Below are positions 53,395-62,709 of a stretch of 64,000 nt of DNA, in pieces. The notes under the pieces are model-generated. The model did not search any database, was not told the origin of the DNA, and worked only from the letters and a program-made list of their open reading frames with translations. The position numbers and the translations under genes are program-made. Position 1 is the first letter of the stretch. The number at the start of each line of letters is the position of its first letter. Origin of the DNA: JBGAPI01 sp044221335 (GTDB lineage: Bacteria > Pseudomonadota > Gammaproteobacteria > Xanthomonadales > Ahniellaceae); contig JBGAPI010000015.1 in NCBI GenBank assembly GCA_044221335.1, positions 1 to 64,000 of the forward strand, written 5' to 3'.

Positions 53395-53497
53395 CCGTCA
53401 TTGCGAGGAGGAGCGCAGCTCCGACGAAGCAACCCAGCGACTTTGCTTTAGGTCGCGGGAGAGCAAAGGCACTGGGTTGCTGCGCTCGCTATGACGG
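53395..53497. repeat. Palindromic intergenic element, copy 3
   Basis: 103 bp with CCGTCATTGCGAG and CTCGCTATGACGG ends, and inner arms GAAGCAACCCAG and CTGGGTTGCTG. The right arm lacks a few bases found in copy 2. Confidence 0.8.
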
Positions 53498-53642
53498 GTC
53501 AGATCTTCAGACCTCGAACGAAACCGCAGGCCAGCACCCCGGGGCGCCCTCCGGAGTTTCAGCGCTCAGCCCTCGGCCGTCCGCCGTCAGCCCTCGACCC
53601 GAACCATGCGAGGCACAGCCGGCACGTCGTGACGCACCCTGC

Positions 53643-55211
53643 TCAGTGACGGAAGTGACGGCGCCCCGTGAACACCATCGCCATTCCGTGTTCGTCTGCC
53701 GCGGCGATCACTTCCTTGTCGCGCATCGACCCGCCAGGCTGGATCACCGCGCGGATGCCGGCGGCGGCGGCGGCGTCGATGCCGTCGCGGAACGGGAAGA
53801 AGGCATCCGAGGCCATCACGCTGCCGGGCACCACGAGGCCGGCTTCTTCGGCCTTCCAGCCGGCGATCCGGGCGGAGACCACGCGGCTCATCTGACCGGC
53901 GCCGATGCCGATGCTGGCGCCGTCGCGGGCATAGACGATCGCGTTCGACTTCACCCACATCGCGACCTTCCACGCGAACAGCAGGTCGGCGAGCTCCGTG
54001 GCGTCCGGTGCGCGCCGGCTGACCTGCTTCAGGTCGGCGACTCCGAGCGCATCGCTGTCGGCTTCCTGCACCAGCACGCCGCCGGCGATGCGCTTGATGT
54101 CCAGCGTCGGCGAAGCGGCGGAAAACGCACCGGTTTCCAGGACCCGCACGTTGGGTTTCGTGGCGAACGCCGCCCGGGCTTCGGTGGCGACGACCGGCGC
54201 CAGCACCACCTCCACGAACTGGCGGTCGAGGATGGCCTTCGCGGTGGCGGCGTCGAGTGCCCGGTTGAACGCGATGATGCCGCCGAAGGCCGAGACCGGG
54301 TCGGTGGCGTAGGCACGCTCGTAGGCGGCCAGCGGATCCGCACCGACCGCGACGCCGCAGGGATTGGCGTGCTTGACGATCACGCAGGCCGGGGCGTCGA
54401 ACTGCTTCACGCACTCGAGCGCGGTGTCGGCGTCGGCGTAGTTGTTGAACGAGATCTCCTTGCCGGCCAGGATCTCGGCGGTCGCGACGATGCCGCGCGG
54501 CGCGCCGGCCTCGACGTAGAGCGCACCCGCCTGGTGCGGATTCTCGCCGTAGCGCAGTCGGCGCACGCCGCCCGCGCTGAAGTGGAAGCTCGGCGCGAAC
54601 GGTGCCGTCGACTCGTCCGCGCGCGCACCGAGCCAGCTGGCGACGCGGCCGTCGTAGTGCGCGGTGTGGGCGTAGGTCTTGGCCGCCCAGCGGCGGCGCT
54701 CGGCGAGCGTCGTCCCCCCGGCCGCGAGAGCGGTTTCGAGCGCGGCGTAGTCGGCCGGGTCGACCACCACCGCGACCCGCTCGTGGTTCTTCGCGGCGGC
54801 GCGCAGCATCGCGGGGCCGCCGATGTCGATGTTCTCGATGCCATCCGCGAGCGTGCAGGCCGGATCGGCAACGGTCGCCTCGAACGGATACAGGTTCACC
54901 ACGACGAGGTCGATCGGCGCGATGTCGTGCTCGGCCATCACCGCGTCGTCGATGCCGCCGCGGCCGAGCAGGCCGCCGTGGATCTTCGGGTGCAGGGTCT
55001 TCACGCGACCGTCCATGATCTCCGGGAATCCGGTACGGGCCGACACGTCGACGACCGCGAGCCCGGCTTCGCGCAGCGCCTTCGCGGTGCCGCCGGTGGA
55101 CAGCAGCTCGACGCCACGGGCGGCGAGCGTGCGGGCAAGCTCGACGAGGCCGGTCTTGTCGGAAACGGACAGCAGCGCACGCCGAGGCGCAAAACGCGTC
55201 GAATCAGTCAT
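53643..55211 (-). CDS. purH: Bifunctional AICAR formyltransferase/IMP cyclohydrolase
   Basis: 522 residues; last two steps of purine synthesis to IMP. N-terminal cyclohydrolase (MGS-like) domain with LLSVSDKTGLVELA, STGGTAKALREAG and VKTLHPKIHGGLL; C-terminal transformylase with RYGENPHQAGALY, VKHANPCGVA and AFGGIIAFNR, and the end FTGRRHFRH typical of the family. It follows fis by 76 bp on the same strand, the order seen in other Lysobacterales, so the two are probably co-transcribed. purD, which often follows, is absent. Confidence 0.97.
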   Translation of the reverse strand: MTDSTRFAPRRALLSVSDKTGLVELARTLAARGVELLSTGGTAKALREAGLAVVDVSARTGFPEIMDGRVKTLHPKIHGGLLGRGGIDDAVMAEHDIAPIDLVVVNLYPFEATVADPACTLADGIENIDIGGPAMLRAAAKNHERVAVVVDPADYAALETALAAGGTTLAERRRWAAKTYAHTAHYDGRVASWLGARADESTAPFAPSFHFSAGGVRRLRYGENPHQAGALYVEAGAPRGIVATAEILAGKEISFNNYADADTALECVKQFDAPACVIVKHANPCGVAVGADPLAAYERAYATDPVSAFGGIIAFNRALDAATAKAILDRQFVEVVLAPVVATEARAAFATKPNVRVLETGAFSAASPTLDIKRIAGGVLVQEADSDALGVADLKQVSRRAPDATELADLLFAWKVAMWVKSNAIVYARDGASIGIGAGQMSRVVSARIAGWKAEEAGLVVPGSVMASDAFFPFRDGIDAAAAAGIRAVIQPGGSMRDKEVIAAADEHGMAMVFTGRRHFRH

Positions 55212-55287
55212 CGCCAGAAAACCTCGTCAAGGAAAACCGAAGGCAGGCCGGCCGGCGCATCGCGCCGCATCCGACTTGCGGCATCTC

Positions 55288-55578
55288 TCATTTGGCCCGG
55301 CCGCGCAGCGGCCGGGCCTGTGCGAGCTTCTTGCGCAGGGTCGCGCGGGTCAGTCCGAGGATCTCGGCGGCGCGCGTCTGGTTGTCGTCGCAGTGGCGCA
55401 TCACCTCGGCGATCAGCGGCCCCTCGACCTCGGCCATCACCAGCCGGAACAGGTCGCTCTCGCCGTGACCGTCGAGATCGACGAGATAGCGCCGCACGGC
55501 GCGCGCCACGCAGTCGCGCAGCGGCGGTTCGTCGCGTCGTTCGGAGGCATCGCTGCCGGTGCGGGGGGTAGGCGCCAT
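55288..55578 (-). CDS. fis: DNA-binding protein Fis
   Basis: 96 residues from ATG at 55578 (MAPTPRTGSDASERRDEPPLRDC), close to the 98 of E. coli. The flexible N terminus precedes the conserved RRYLVDLDGH and the C-terminal helix-turn-helix HCDDNQTRAAEILGLTRATLRKKL. A nucleoid protein controlling growth-rate-dependent genes. A longer frame to 55680 has no homology. It precedes purH; the gene is divergent from hemJ. Confidence 0.95.
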   Translation of the reverse strand: MAPTPRTGSDASERRDEPPLRDCVARAVRRYLVDLDGHGESDLFRLVMAEVEGPLIAEVMRHCDDNQTRAAEILGLTRATLRKKLAQARPLRGRAK

Positions 55579-55746
55579 CTCGGGGAAACACGACGTCGGT
55601 GGACGTCGCGGAGCGTCAGGGGGCGCGCATCTTAGCGCCGTCGCCGGCCGTGTGGCAGTGAAGTACATCAACAACGGCAACGACGTACTCGACGCTGTTC
55701 AGCTGGCGCACGATACTGACGGCCTTCCGTTCTCGGTCGGCTCCCG

Positions 55747-56184
55747 ATGTCCTGGCTTCCCTGGTTGAAAGCGTTTCATATCGTGTTCGTCGTGACCTGG
55801 TTCGCCGGCCTGTTCTACCTGCCGCGGCTATTCATCTACCACGCGCAGGCGGACGACGAGCCCGGCCGGCAGCGCTTCGTGGTGATGGAGCGACGCCTGC
55901 TGGCGATCACCCACATCGGCGGCGCGCTGGCGCTGCTGTTCGGGCTGCTGGTGCTGACCGCCTGGACCCGGGTCGCGCCGGACTTCATGAAGCAGGGCTG
56001 GCTGCACGCCAAGCTCGCGCTGGTCGTGCTGCTGATCGGCTATCACCTGAGCCTGGTGCGGCTTGCCGCCGACTTCGCGGCCGGCCGCAACCGGCGCAGC
56101 GAGCGCTGGCTCCGGATCTACAACGAGGTACCGGCACTGCTGCTGATCGCGATCGTGGTGCTGGTTGTGGTGCGTCCGTTCTGA
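55747..56184 (+). CDS. hemJ: Protoporphyrinogen oxidase HemJ
   Basis: 145 residues with four hydrophobic helices. HemJ (UPF0093) converts protoporphyrinogen IX to protoporphyrin IX and links to the respiratory chain. Conserved histidine and lysine positions are visible in FHIVFVVTWFAGLFYLPRLFIYHA and GWLHAKLALVVLLIGYH, and RRSERWLRIYNEVPALLLIAIV closes the protein. The gene is divergent from fis. Confidence 0.93.
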   Translation: MSWLPWLKAFHIVFVVTWFAGLFYLPRLFIYHAQADDEPGRQRFVVMERRLLAITHIGGALALLFGLLVLTAWTRVAPDFMKQGWLHAKLALVVLLIGYHLSLVRLAADFAAGRNRRSERWLRIYNEVPALLLIAIVVLVVVRPF

Positions 56185-56266
56185 GCGGCGCCGGGCGATC
56201 CGTGCGAACCGGCACGGATCGGCGATCGCGACGCCTCCGCGAATAGCGACCCGCTGGCCTTGCGGC

Positions 56267-56272
56267 TATATT
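56267..56272 (+). promoter_or_regulatory. Candidate -10 box for the FimX-like gene
   Basis: TATATT lies 23 nt before the ATG at 56296. No clear -35. Confidence 0.3.
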
Positions 56273-56295
56273 CGGCCATCGAGCGGCGGGGGCCC

Positions 56296-58935
56296 ATGTT
56301 GAGCCAGGACGACACCCAGAAACAGGCCGAATTGCGCCAGGCGTTCCTGCGCCACCTGCCGCGGCGCGTCGAGGGGCTCGCGCGCCGCGGCACGGTCATG
56401 TGCGTGTCCGGCTGGGACGTCAACCAGCTCCAGGTGCTGTTCCGCGAGGTCGAGGACCTGGCCGGGACCTGCGGTCGCAACGCGCTGCTCGAGCTCGCCA
56501 CCAGCCTGTCGCGGATCGAGGACCTGCTGCGCCCGGCGATCGAGCAGGGAGAGCCGCCGGACACCGACGGCTCGGTCGCTCTGGCGACGCTGTTTGCCGG
56601 CCTCAACGGTCTGGTCGAACAACTGCGCGCGAAACAGGCGGAATCGGCGCAGGCCGTGGTGGTCGACGATCGCGTCGCCGTCGACGGCGCGGTGCTGCAG
56701 GTGGTCCCCCCGGCGGAGTTCATCGCGCGCCATGCCCGCCCGCTGCCGAGCGCGGACGCGCCGGCGCCGGCCCCCGGCGACGCGCCCGACGAGCCAGCCG
56801 AGGCCGGGGCGGTCGCCGCCTCGCCGGCAGCGCCTGCCACCCCCGCGATGGCCGCGCCGCCGGAACGGGTGACGCCCACCGGGCCACGCATCTACCACCT
56901 GACCGACGGCAACCCGATCTCGCAGGACGTCGATCAGCGCCTCACCGCGTCCGGCTACCAGCTGGAGTCCTTCGACGATCCCGCCGAGGTCGCCGAAGGG
57001 GTCGCCGGACTGCCGCCGCGACTGGTGATCGTCGACAGCGGATTCGTCCAGCAGCTGGAGGCCATCGGCCAGGCGGTGCGCTCGGTGCGCGACCGCGGCC
57101 AGGCGCGGATCGGCCTGATCGTCCTGTCCGACACGCCGGACATCCCGTCGCGGCTGGCGGCCATGCGCGCCGGCGCCGACACCTTCCTGCCCCTGCCGGC
57201 GACCGCCGTCGAGATCGTGGGTCGCGCGCAGGAACTGATCGCCGCCGACAGCAGCGACCCGTTCCGCGTGATGATCATCGAAGACGACCGCTCGCAGGCG
57301 CTGTTCGCCGAGTCGATCCTGAAGAAGGCCGGGATGCAGACCACCTCGGTGATCGACCCGCTGGCGGCGATGGACACGCTCGAGTCCTTCGATCCCGAGC
57401 TGATCCTGATGGACCTGTACATGCCGAACTGCGACGGCATGGAACTGACCACGATGATCCGGGAGCGCGATCGCTTCATCAACACGCCGATCGTGTTCCT
57501 GTCCGGCGAGCACGACGCTGACAAGCGCTTCGACGCGCTGTCGGCCGGTGGCGACGACTATCTCGAAAAGCCCATCCGCCCGAAGTACCTGATCTCGGCG
57601 GTGACCAACCGCGTGCGCCGCGCCCGCACCATCAGCCAGCGGGTGAAGGCGCGCAATCCGAAGGACCCGGCGACCGGGCTGTACGACCGCTCGCACCTGA
57701 TCGACCGGATCGCCTACCTGATCGCGTCCGCCGATGGCGGCCCGCGCGCGGGCGGCGCGCTGTTCCTCGCCATCGATGGCGCAATGAGCCTGCGCGACAA
57801 GGCCGGACTGGCCGTGTTCGAGGCGGTGATGGCCGAGGTCGGCACCGCCCTCGCCGGACAGCTGGCCACCGAGGAATGGGTGACCCGCTACGGCGACACC
57901 AGTTTCCTGATCCTGTCGGAGAAGCGCGGCGACGCCGACCTCGTCGATCTCGCGCGGCGCGTGCAGCAGCGCTTCGACTCGCAGCTGTTCGAGGCGGGCA
58001 GCCATTCCGCCTCGATCGCCGCCTGCGTCGGCATCGCCACCTTCGCCCAGCAATGGACCGACGCCAACGGCCTGCTGACCGCCGCCGAACGGGCCGCCAA
58101 TCAGGCACGCGCCGACGGTGGCAAGGTCAAGATGTTCGAGACCCAGGTCACCGCGGCCAGCGCCAGCGGCGAAGAGCAGTTGGTCGAGACGGTGCGCGAC
58201 GCCCTGAAGCGCGACCTGTTCCAGCTGGTGTTCCAGCCGATCGCGTCGCTGCGCGGCGCCGGCGAGGAGCAGTTCCAGGTCCTGCTCCGGCTGCGCTCGG
58301 AAGGTGGGCGGATGTACACCGGTGGCGTGCTGCTGCCCGCGATCGAGCAGGCCGGTATCGCGCTCGAGGTGGACCGCTGGGTGGTCGCGCGTGCGGCCAT
58401 GGTCGCGCAGGAGCGCGAACGCCAGGAACGGCCGCTGCGCCTGTTCGTGCACCAGTCGGCCGACACGCTGTCCGACGGCCAACGGGCCGCCTGGCTGCGG
58501 CAGCAGTTCGAGACCCGCCAGATCCCCGGCGAGCGGGTCGTGCTGACCTTCCGCCATGCCGACCTCGCGCAGCGGGTCAAGCAGGCGATCTCCTTCGCCG
58601 AACAGTTGCGCCCGCTCGGCGTCCGGATGGCGATCGCCGGTTTCGAGGCCAGCCTCGCGTCCTTCCAGATGCTGCAGCACCTGCCGGTGGTCGAGCAGAT
58701 CAAGCTCGCGGCGCAGTACGTCGACGCCGACAAGCAGACCCCGAAACTGCGCCAGGAACTGCGCGAGCTCGTCACCTTCGCCCACGATCGCCAGATCCGC
58801 GTCATCGCGCCGCAGGTCGAGGACGCGCAGACCGCGGCGCACCTGTGGACCCTCGGCGTCGACTACATCCAGGGCGACTTCGTGCAACGCCCCTCCGCCG
58901 ACCTCGACTTCGATTTCCACGCTGCCGCGTTGTGA
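56296..58935 (+). CDS. FimX-like response regulator with degenerate GGDEF and EAL domains
   Basis: 879 residues from ATG at 56296. An N-terminal helical domain (about 10-100) resembles a degenerate Hpt. A Pro/Ala linker, a pseudo-receiver (RIYHLTDGNPISQDVDQRL), then a true receiver with the phospho-acceptor D373 (LILMDLYMPNCDG) follow. The GGDEF site is replaced (YGDTSF at 532-537) and the EAL site is QVLLR (661-665), so it probably cannot make or cut cyclic-di-GMP, but may bind it. This matches FimX, the cyclic-di-GMP effector controlling type IV pili in Pseudomonas and Xanthomonas. It is followed 10 bp later by a hybrid histidine kinase. Confidence 0.85.
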   Translation: MLSQDDTQKQAELRQAFLRHLPRRVEGLARRGTVMCVSGWDVNQLQVLFREVEDLAGTCGRNALLELATSLSRIEDLLRPAIEQGEPPDTDGSVALATLFAGLNGLVEQLRAKQAESAQAVVVDDRVAVDGAVLQVVPPAEFIARHARPLPSADAPAPAPGDAPDEPAEAGAVAASPAAPATPAMAAPPERVTPTGPRIYHLTDGNPISQDVDQRLTASGYQLESFDDPAEVAEGVAGLPPRLVIVDSGFVQQLEAIGQAVRSVRDRGQARIGLIVLSDTPDIPSRLAAMRAGADTFLPLPATAVEIVGRAQELIAADSSDPFRVMIIEDDRSQALFAESILKKAGMQTTSVIDPLAAMDTLESFDPELILMDLYMPNCDGMELTTMIRERDRFINTPIVFLSGEHDADKRFDALSAGGDDYLEKPIRPKYLISAVTNRVRRARTISQRVKARNPKDPATGLYDRSHLIDRIAYLIASADGGPRAGGALFLAIDGAMSLRDKAGLAVFEAVMAEVGTALAGQLATEEWVTRYGDTSFLILSEKRGDADLVDLARRVQQRFDSQLFEAGSHSASIAACVGIATFAQQWTDANGLLTAAERAANQARADGGKVKMFETQVTAASASGEEQLVETVRDALKRDLFQLVFQPIASLRGAGEEQFQVLLRLRSEGGRMYTGGVLLPAIEQAGIALEVDRWVVARAAMVAQERERQERPLRLFVHQSADTLSDGQRAAWLRQQFETRQIPGERVVLTFRHADLAQRVKQAISFAEQLRPLGVRMAIAGFEASLASFQMLQHLPVVEQIKLAAQYVDADKQTPKLRQELRELVTFAHDRQIRVIAPQVEDAQTAAHLWTLGVDYIQGDFVQRPSADLDFDFHAAAL

Positions 58936-58945
58936 TCCTCCACCC

Positions 58946-61768
58946 ATGAGCGCCGTGCCGACCTCCCCGATGACCCCCAAGACCCTCTCTCGCCCGGCCC
59001 GTGGCACCGCCAACCTCGCACTGATCGGCGTGGTCGCCGTGATCGTGATCAGCGTCCTGGCGCTGCTGATCGCCCTGGTCGCGCCGCTCGCCGACCTCCG
59101 GCTGCTGATGTCGATACTGGCGGTATTCGCGATGGCGGCCGCCGCGCTGGCCGGCGCCACCCTGCGCAAGGCACCGTCGCCCGAGGCGACCGGCCCGGCG
59201 GCGCTGCCGACGATGACCGCGGCCGGCATCCCGATCCCTCCCGGCCTCGCCGAAGCGGCCGCCGCGGAAGCGGCCGCGAAGGCCGCCAAGGCCGCGGCCG
59301 GCGGCCCCAGCTACGAGGAGCTGCGCAAGGAGCTCGACCGCTCGCGCGAACTCGGCCAGCAGCTGGCACTGGCGAAGCAGGAGGCGGAGGCGGCGACCAT
59401 GGCCAAGGGCGAGTTCCTCGCGACCATGAGCCACGAGATCCGCACCCCGCTGAACGGCATCATCCCGCTGCTCGACATCGCGCTGTCGACCAACCTCAAT
59501 GCCGACCAGAAGGACTACATCTCGACCGCGTTCCTGTCGGCGAAGCAGCTGCTGTCGATCGTCGACGACATCCTCGACTATTCGAAGATCGAGGCCAACA
59601 AGCTCGAGCTCGAGGTGGTCGGCCTCAACCTGCGCGAAGTGGTCGACTCGGTCGCGCGGCTGATGGCGAACAACGCCGAGCAGAAGAACCTGAAGCTGTC
59701 GATCGTGCTCGACCCCAACGTGCGCCTCGCGATGCGCGGCGACCCGGTGCGCCTGCGCCAGGTGCTGACCAACCTGGTGTCGAACGCCGTGAAGTTCACC
59801 GAGCGCGGCTCGGTCACCATCGACGTGAAGAAGCGCAACGAGAGCCGCACCCACACCGAGCTGCTGTTCTCGATCAAGGACACCGGCATCGGCATCAGCG
59901 CCGAAGCCCAGCAGCGCCTGTTCAAGCCGTTCTCGCAGGCCGAGTCTTCGGTCACCCGCAACTTCGGCGGCACCGGCCTCGGCCTCGTGATCTGCAAGCG
60001 CATCGTCGACCTGATGGGCGGCCAGATCGGCGTCCAGTCCGAGATCGGAAAAGGCTCCACCTTCTGGTTCACCGCGCCGCTGGCGAAGGCGGTCGGCGAC
60101 GTCGCCCCGGCCCGCACCGACCTGCAGGGCGGACGCGCGATGATCGTCACCACCGAGCAGCAGCTGTTGCGCCGGCTGTCGAGCTTCCTGCAGATCTGGG
60201 GCGTCAACTTCGCCCATGTCACCCTGACCACCGACGCGCTGGCGAAGCTGCGCTCGGCAGCCGCGATGGGCGAAACCTGGGCCTATGATTTCCTGATCCT
60301 CGACTGGGGCACGCTGAAGAATTCGGCGCTCGGTCTCGCCCGCAGCCTGCTGCGCGAGGCTTCGCTGGAGTCGCTGCGCTTGATCTCGATCAGCGGCGAC
60401 GAGGAGATGCCGGCGGAGTTCCGCGGGTCGCCGCGCATGGCCGTGCTCGGCCGCTCGTTCACCGACCAGGACCTGCGCGGCACGATGCAGCGGCTGTTCG
60501 ACAGCGTCGGCAGCGGCGCCGCTTCGGTGGAGTCGATGCTCGGACCGCAGGGCGACGGGTCCGCGGCGCCGGTCGAGCCGCTGCCGAGCGCGCCCTCGGC
60601 GCCCTCCGTCCCATCGCTGCCGCCGGCTGCTGCACCCGCTCCGGCGCCCGCTCCGGCGCAGACGGCCGCACAGGTTGCCGCGGCTGCCACGCCGGCGGCC
60701 GTCTCCGCGGTGACGCCGCCATCGGCGCAGATGACAGGCCCGGTCCGCGGCCATGTGCTGCTGGTCGAGGACAACGCGGTCAACCGGCAGGTCGCGCAGC
60801 GCCTGCTGTCCCTGATCGGGATCAGCTTCGAGCATGCGGAGAACGGCAAGCTCGCCGTCGACATGCTGAGCTCGCGCACCTATGACGCGGTGCTGATGGA
60901 CTGCATGATGCCGATGATGGACGGCTACGCCGCCACGCGGGCCGTGCGGCGACAGGAGCACGAGGGACTGCGCAAGGGCCACATCGCGATCGTCGCGATG
61001 ACCGCCAACGCCATGGCCGGCGACCGCGAGAAATGCCTCGCGGCCGGCATGGACGACTACATGTCGAAGCCGCTCAACCGCGGCGTGCTGGAGCAGATGC
61101 TGCGGCGCTGGCTGCCGGCGGACGCGCAGACCCGCGACGGTGCCGGAGCTCCCGCCGCCACACCCGCCGCGACGCCGGCCCCGCCGCCGGCCGCTGCCGC
61201 GATGCCAGTCCACGCCCCGACCCACGCCCCGGCCCCGGCTCACGCGCCGGCACCGGCACCGGCCGCGGCCATGCCGCAACTCCTGGCCCAGCCCACCGGT
61301 CCGATCCCCACGGCCGCTCCGGTGGCGCGTCCCGCCGCCATGGCACGCCCGGCCGCCGCCGCGGTACCTGCCGCCGTACCGCCGTCGGTCACCGCCGCCG
61401 CACGCAGCGCCGCCACGGCGCCGCCCGCGGTCGACGCCGAGATCGTCAAGGACCTGATCGAGATGATGGGCAACGAGTTCGGCGACCTGATGCGGGTCTA
61501 TCTCGAGGACACTCCGAAGAGCCTCGCGCTGCTCGACCTTGCCGTGAAGAACGACAACACCGACGCGCTGATCGCGCCGGCGCATTCGCTGAAGTCGACC
61601 AGCGCCAACCTCGGCGCGACCCACCTGTCGGAGCTGGCCAAGCGCCTCGAACAGGGCGCGCGCACCAATACCCTGCCGATGGCGCCGGCGGTGATGGTCG
61701 CGCAGCTGGTCGCCGAGTATCAGCGGGTACGCACGGAGTTCAAGCGGCTCCTGACCCCGCAGCGCTGA
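58946..61768 (+). CDS. Hybrid sensor histidine kinase with receiver and Hpt domains
   Basis: 940 residues from ATG at 58946. Two membrane helices at about 25-70 have almost no periplasmic loop. A coiled coil leads to HisKA (FLATMSHEIRTPLNGII), HATPase_c (NLVSNAVKFTERG, DTGIGIS, GGTGLGLVICKRIV), a degenerate receiver, a true receiver (YDAVLMDCMMPMMDG), a long Pro/Ala-rich linker, and a C-terminal Hpt domain (AHSLKSTSANLGA). It is a BarA-like phosphorelay kinase, and its likely target is the FimX-like protein upstream (10-bp gap) or a separate regulator. No input sensor is visible outside the membrane. Confidence 0.93.
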   Translation: MSAVPTSPMTPKTLSRPARGTANLALIGVVAVIVISVLALLIALVAPLADLRLLMSILAVFAMAAAALAGATLRKAPSPEATGPAALPTMTAAGIPIPPGLAEAAAAEAAAKAAKAAAGGPSYEELRKELDRSRELGQQLALAKQEAEAATMAKGEFLATMSHEIRTPLNGIIPLLDIALSTNLNADQKDYISTAFLSAKQLLSIVDDILDYSKIEANKLELEVVGLNLREVVDSVARLMANNAEQKNLKLSIVLDPNVRLAMRGDPVRLRQVLTNLVSNAVKFTERGSVTIDVKKRNESRTHTELLFSIKDTGIGISAEAQQRLFKPFSQAESSVTRNFGGTGLGLVICKRIVDLMGGQIGVQSEIGKGSTFWFTAPLAKAVGDVAPARTDLQGGRAMIVTTEQQLLRRLSSFLQIWGVNFAHVTLTTDALAKLRSAAAMGETWAYDFLILDWGTLKNSALGLARSLLREASLESLRLISISGDEEMPAEFRGSPRMAVLGRSFTDQDLRGTMQRLFDSVGSGAASVESMLGPQGDGSAAPVEPLPSAPSAPSVPSLPPAAAPAPAPAPAQTAAQVAAAATPAAVSAVTPPSAQMTGPVRGHVLLVEDNAVNRQVAQRLLSLIGISFEHAENGKLAVDMLSSRTYDAVLMDCMMPMMDGYAATRAVRRQEHEGLRKGHIAIVAMTANAMAGDREKCLAAGMDDYMSKPLNRGVLEQMLRRWLPADAQTRDGAGAPAATPAATPAPPPAAAAMPVHAPTHAPAPAHAPAPAPAAAMPQLLAQPTGPIPTAAPVARPAAMARPAAAAVPAAVPPSVTAAARSAATAPPAVDAEIVKDLIEMMGNEFGDLMRVYLEDTPKSLALLDLAVKNDNTDALIAPAHSLKSTSANLGATHLSELAKRLEQGARTNTLPMAPAVMVAQLVAEYQRVRTEFKRLLTPQR

Positions 61769-61861
61769 GGAGAGCGCCTTTGGCGCCCTCCTCTTGTGAA
61801 ATGGAATCCCGGAACTTGTGCAGGCACAGGTGGGTCCTTTCCACGATTGCGGGAGAAGCGT

Positions 61862-62428
61862 GTGGCACTCACCGACCGACCACCCTCGTTGCGACGACCG
61901 CCGACACCGTGGCGCTCCGTCACCGGGCTGTTCCTGGCCTCGGCGCTGCTCGCGGCCGCCGCCGCTGCGCAGCCGCCGGCATCACCGCCGTCGACGCCCG
62001 CGCCGAAGGCCGACCGCGTCGAGATCCGCAAGGCCGATCGCTTGCTGCTGCTGTACCGCGGCGGCACCGAACTCGCCCGCTTCCAAGTCGCCCTCGGCGG
62101 CTCGCCGGTCGGCCCGAAGCGCTGCCAGGGTGACCAGAAGACCCCGGAGGGCCGCTACCGGATCACCGGCCACTACCCGAAGTCGGAATACCACCTGGCG
62201 CTGCACGTTTCCTACCCCAACGCCGCCGACCGCAAGGCCTCCGCCGCCCTGGGCTGCCCGACCGGCGGCGACATCTACATCCACGGTCTGCCCAACGGCC
62301 AGGGCGCGATTGGCGCGGCGCATCGCCTGCGCGACTGGACGCTCGGCTGCGTGGCGCTGACCGATCCCGAGATCGAGGAGATCGCGGCGCGGGTACCGGA
62401 TGGGACCGTGCTCGACATCCTGCCGTAG
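61862..62428 (+). CDS. L,D-transpeptidase (YkuD) family protein
   Basis: 188 residues from GTG at 61862 with GGAG 7 nt upstream. A signal-anchor or signal peptide (GLFLASALLAAAAAAQ) precedes a YkuD catalytic domain: KTPEGRYRITGHYPKSEYH, GDIYIHGLPNG and WTLGCVALT, with the catalytic cysteine at C163. Such enzymes make 3-3 peptidoglycan crosslinks or attach lipoproteins to the wall. The shortness and lack of a LysM domain resemble the ErfK/YafK-type members. A frame to 61796 is possible but has no support. Confidence 0.9.
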   Translation: MALTDRPPSLRRPPTPWRSVTGLFLASALLAAAAAAQPPASPPSTPAPKADRVEIRKADRLLLLYRGGTELARFQVALGGSPVGPKRCQGDQKTPEGRYRITGHYPKSEYHLALHVSYPNAADRKASAALGCPTGGDIYIHGLPNGQGAIGAAHRLRDWTLGCVALTDPEIEEIAARVPDGTVLDILP

Positions 62429-62496
62429 AGCGCGCCTCGGCGCACCGGCAGCGACACGACCCCGGGCACGGAAAGCCCCTGTCGACGCGCGTCTGC

Positions 62497-62614
62497 TGTG
62501 GGACGGGGCTATTGCCCCGATGGCGCGGCGGCTAATGACTCCCCGCAGCAACGACTCCCGCGACAGCTACCCTGTCGAGAGGAATCGCCATCGGGGCTGA
62601 AGCCCCGTCCCACA
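62497..62614. repeat. Imperfect 29-bp inverted repeat
   Basis: Arms 62497-62525 and 62586-62614 match as reverse complements apart from about three bases (starting TGTGGGACGGGGCT). They resemble the perfect repeat at 12078-12154. It lies in the 281-bp gap before prfC. Confidence 0.8.
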
Positions 62615-62668
62615 ATGGCTGCGAACCGCGTCGTCCAGCGCGCTTCGTCGAATCCAGTCCTCACCCCC

Positions 62669-62674
62669 TATAAT
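62669..62674 (+). promoter_or_regulatory. -10 box for prfC
   Basis: A consensus TATAAT lies 35 nt before the prfC ATG. No good -35 at 17 bp was found (nearest is TTCGTC at about 19 bp). Confidence 0.5.
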
Positions 62675-62709
62675 CCGCGCCCTTTTTCGTGCCCCGCGGA
62701 CCGCCGTCC

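Larger units (their letters stand above)
53297..53642. other. 346-bp gap made mostly of repeats
   Basis: Between purH and the CDGSH gene. Holds a candidate -10 box, a heptamer array (53331-53358) and palindromic element copy 3 (53395-53497). The remainder to 53642 shows no feature. Confidence 0.65.

Noticed and set aside
58946..61768. Separate gene starting at 58556 for the kinase
   Set aside because: The upstream 130 codons overlap the FimX-like gene and are low-complexity shadow. The ATG at 58946 gives a proper membrane helix start.
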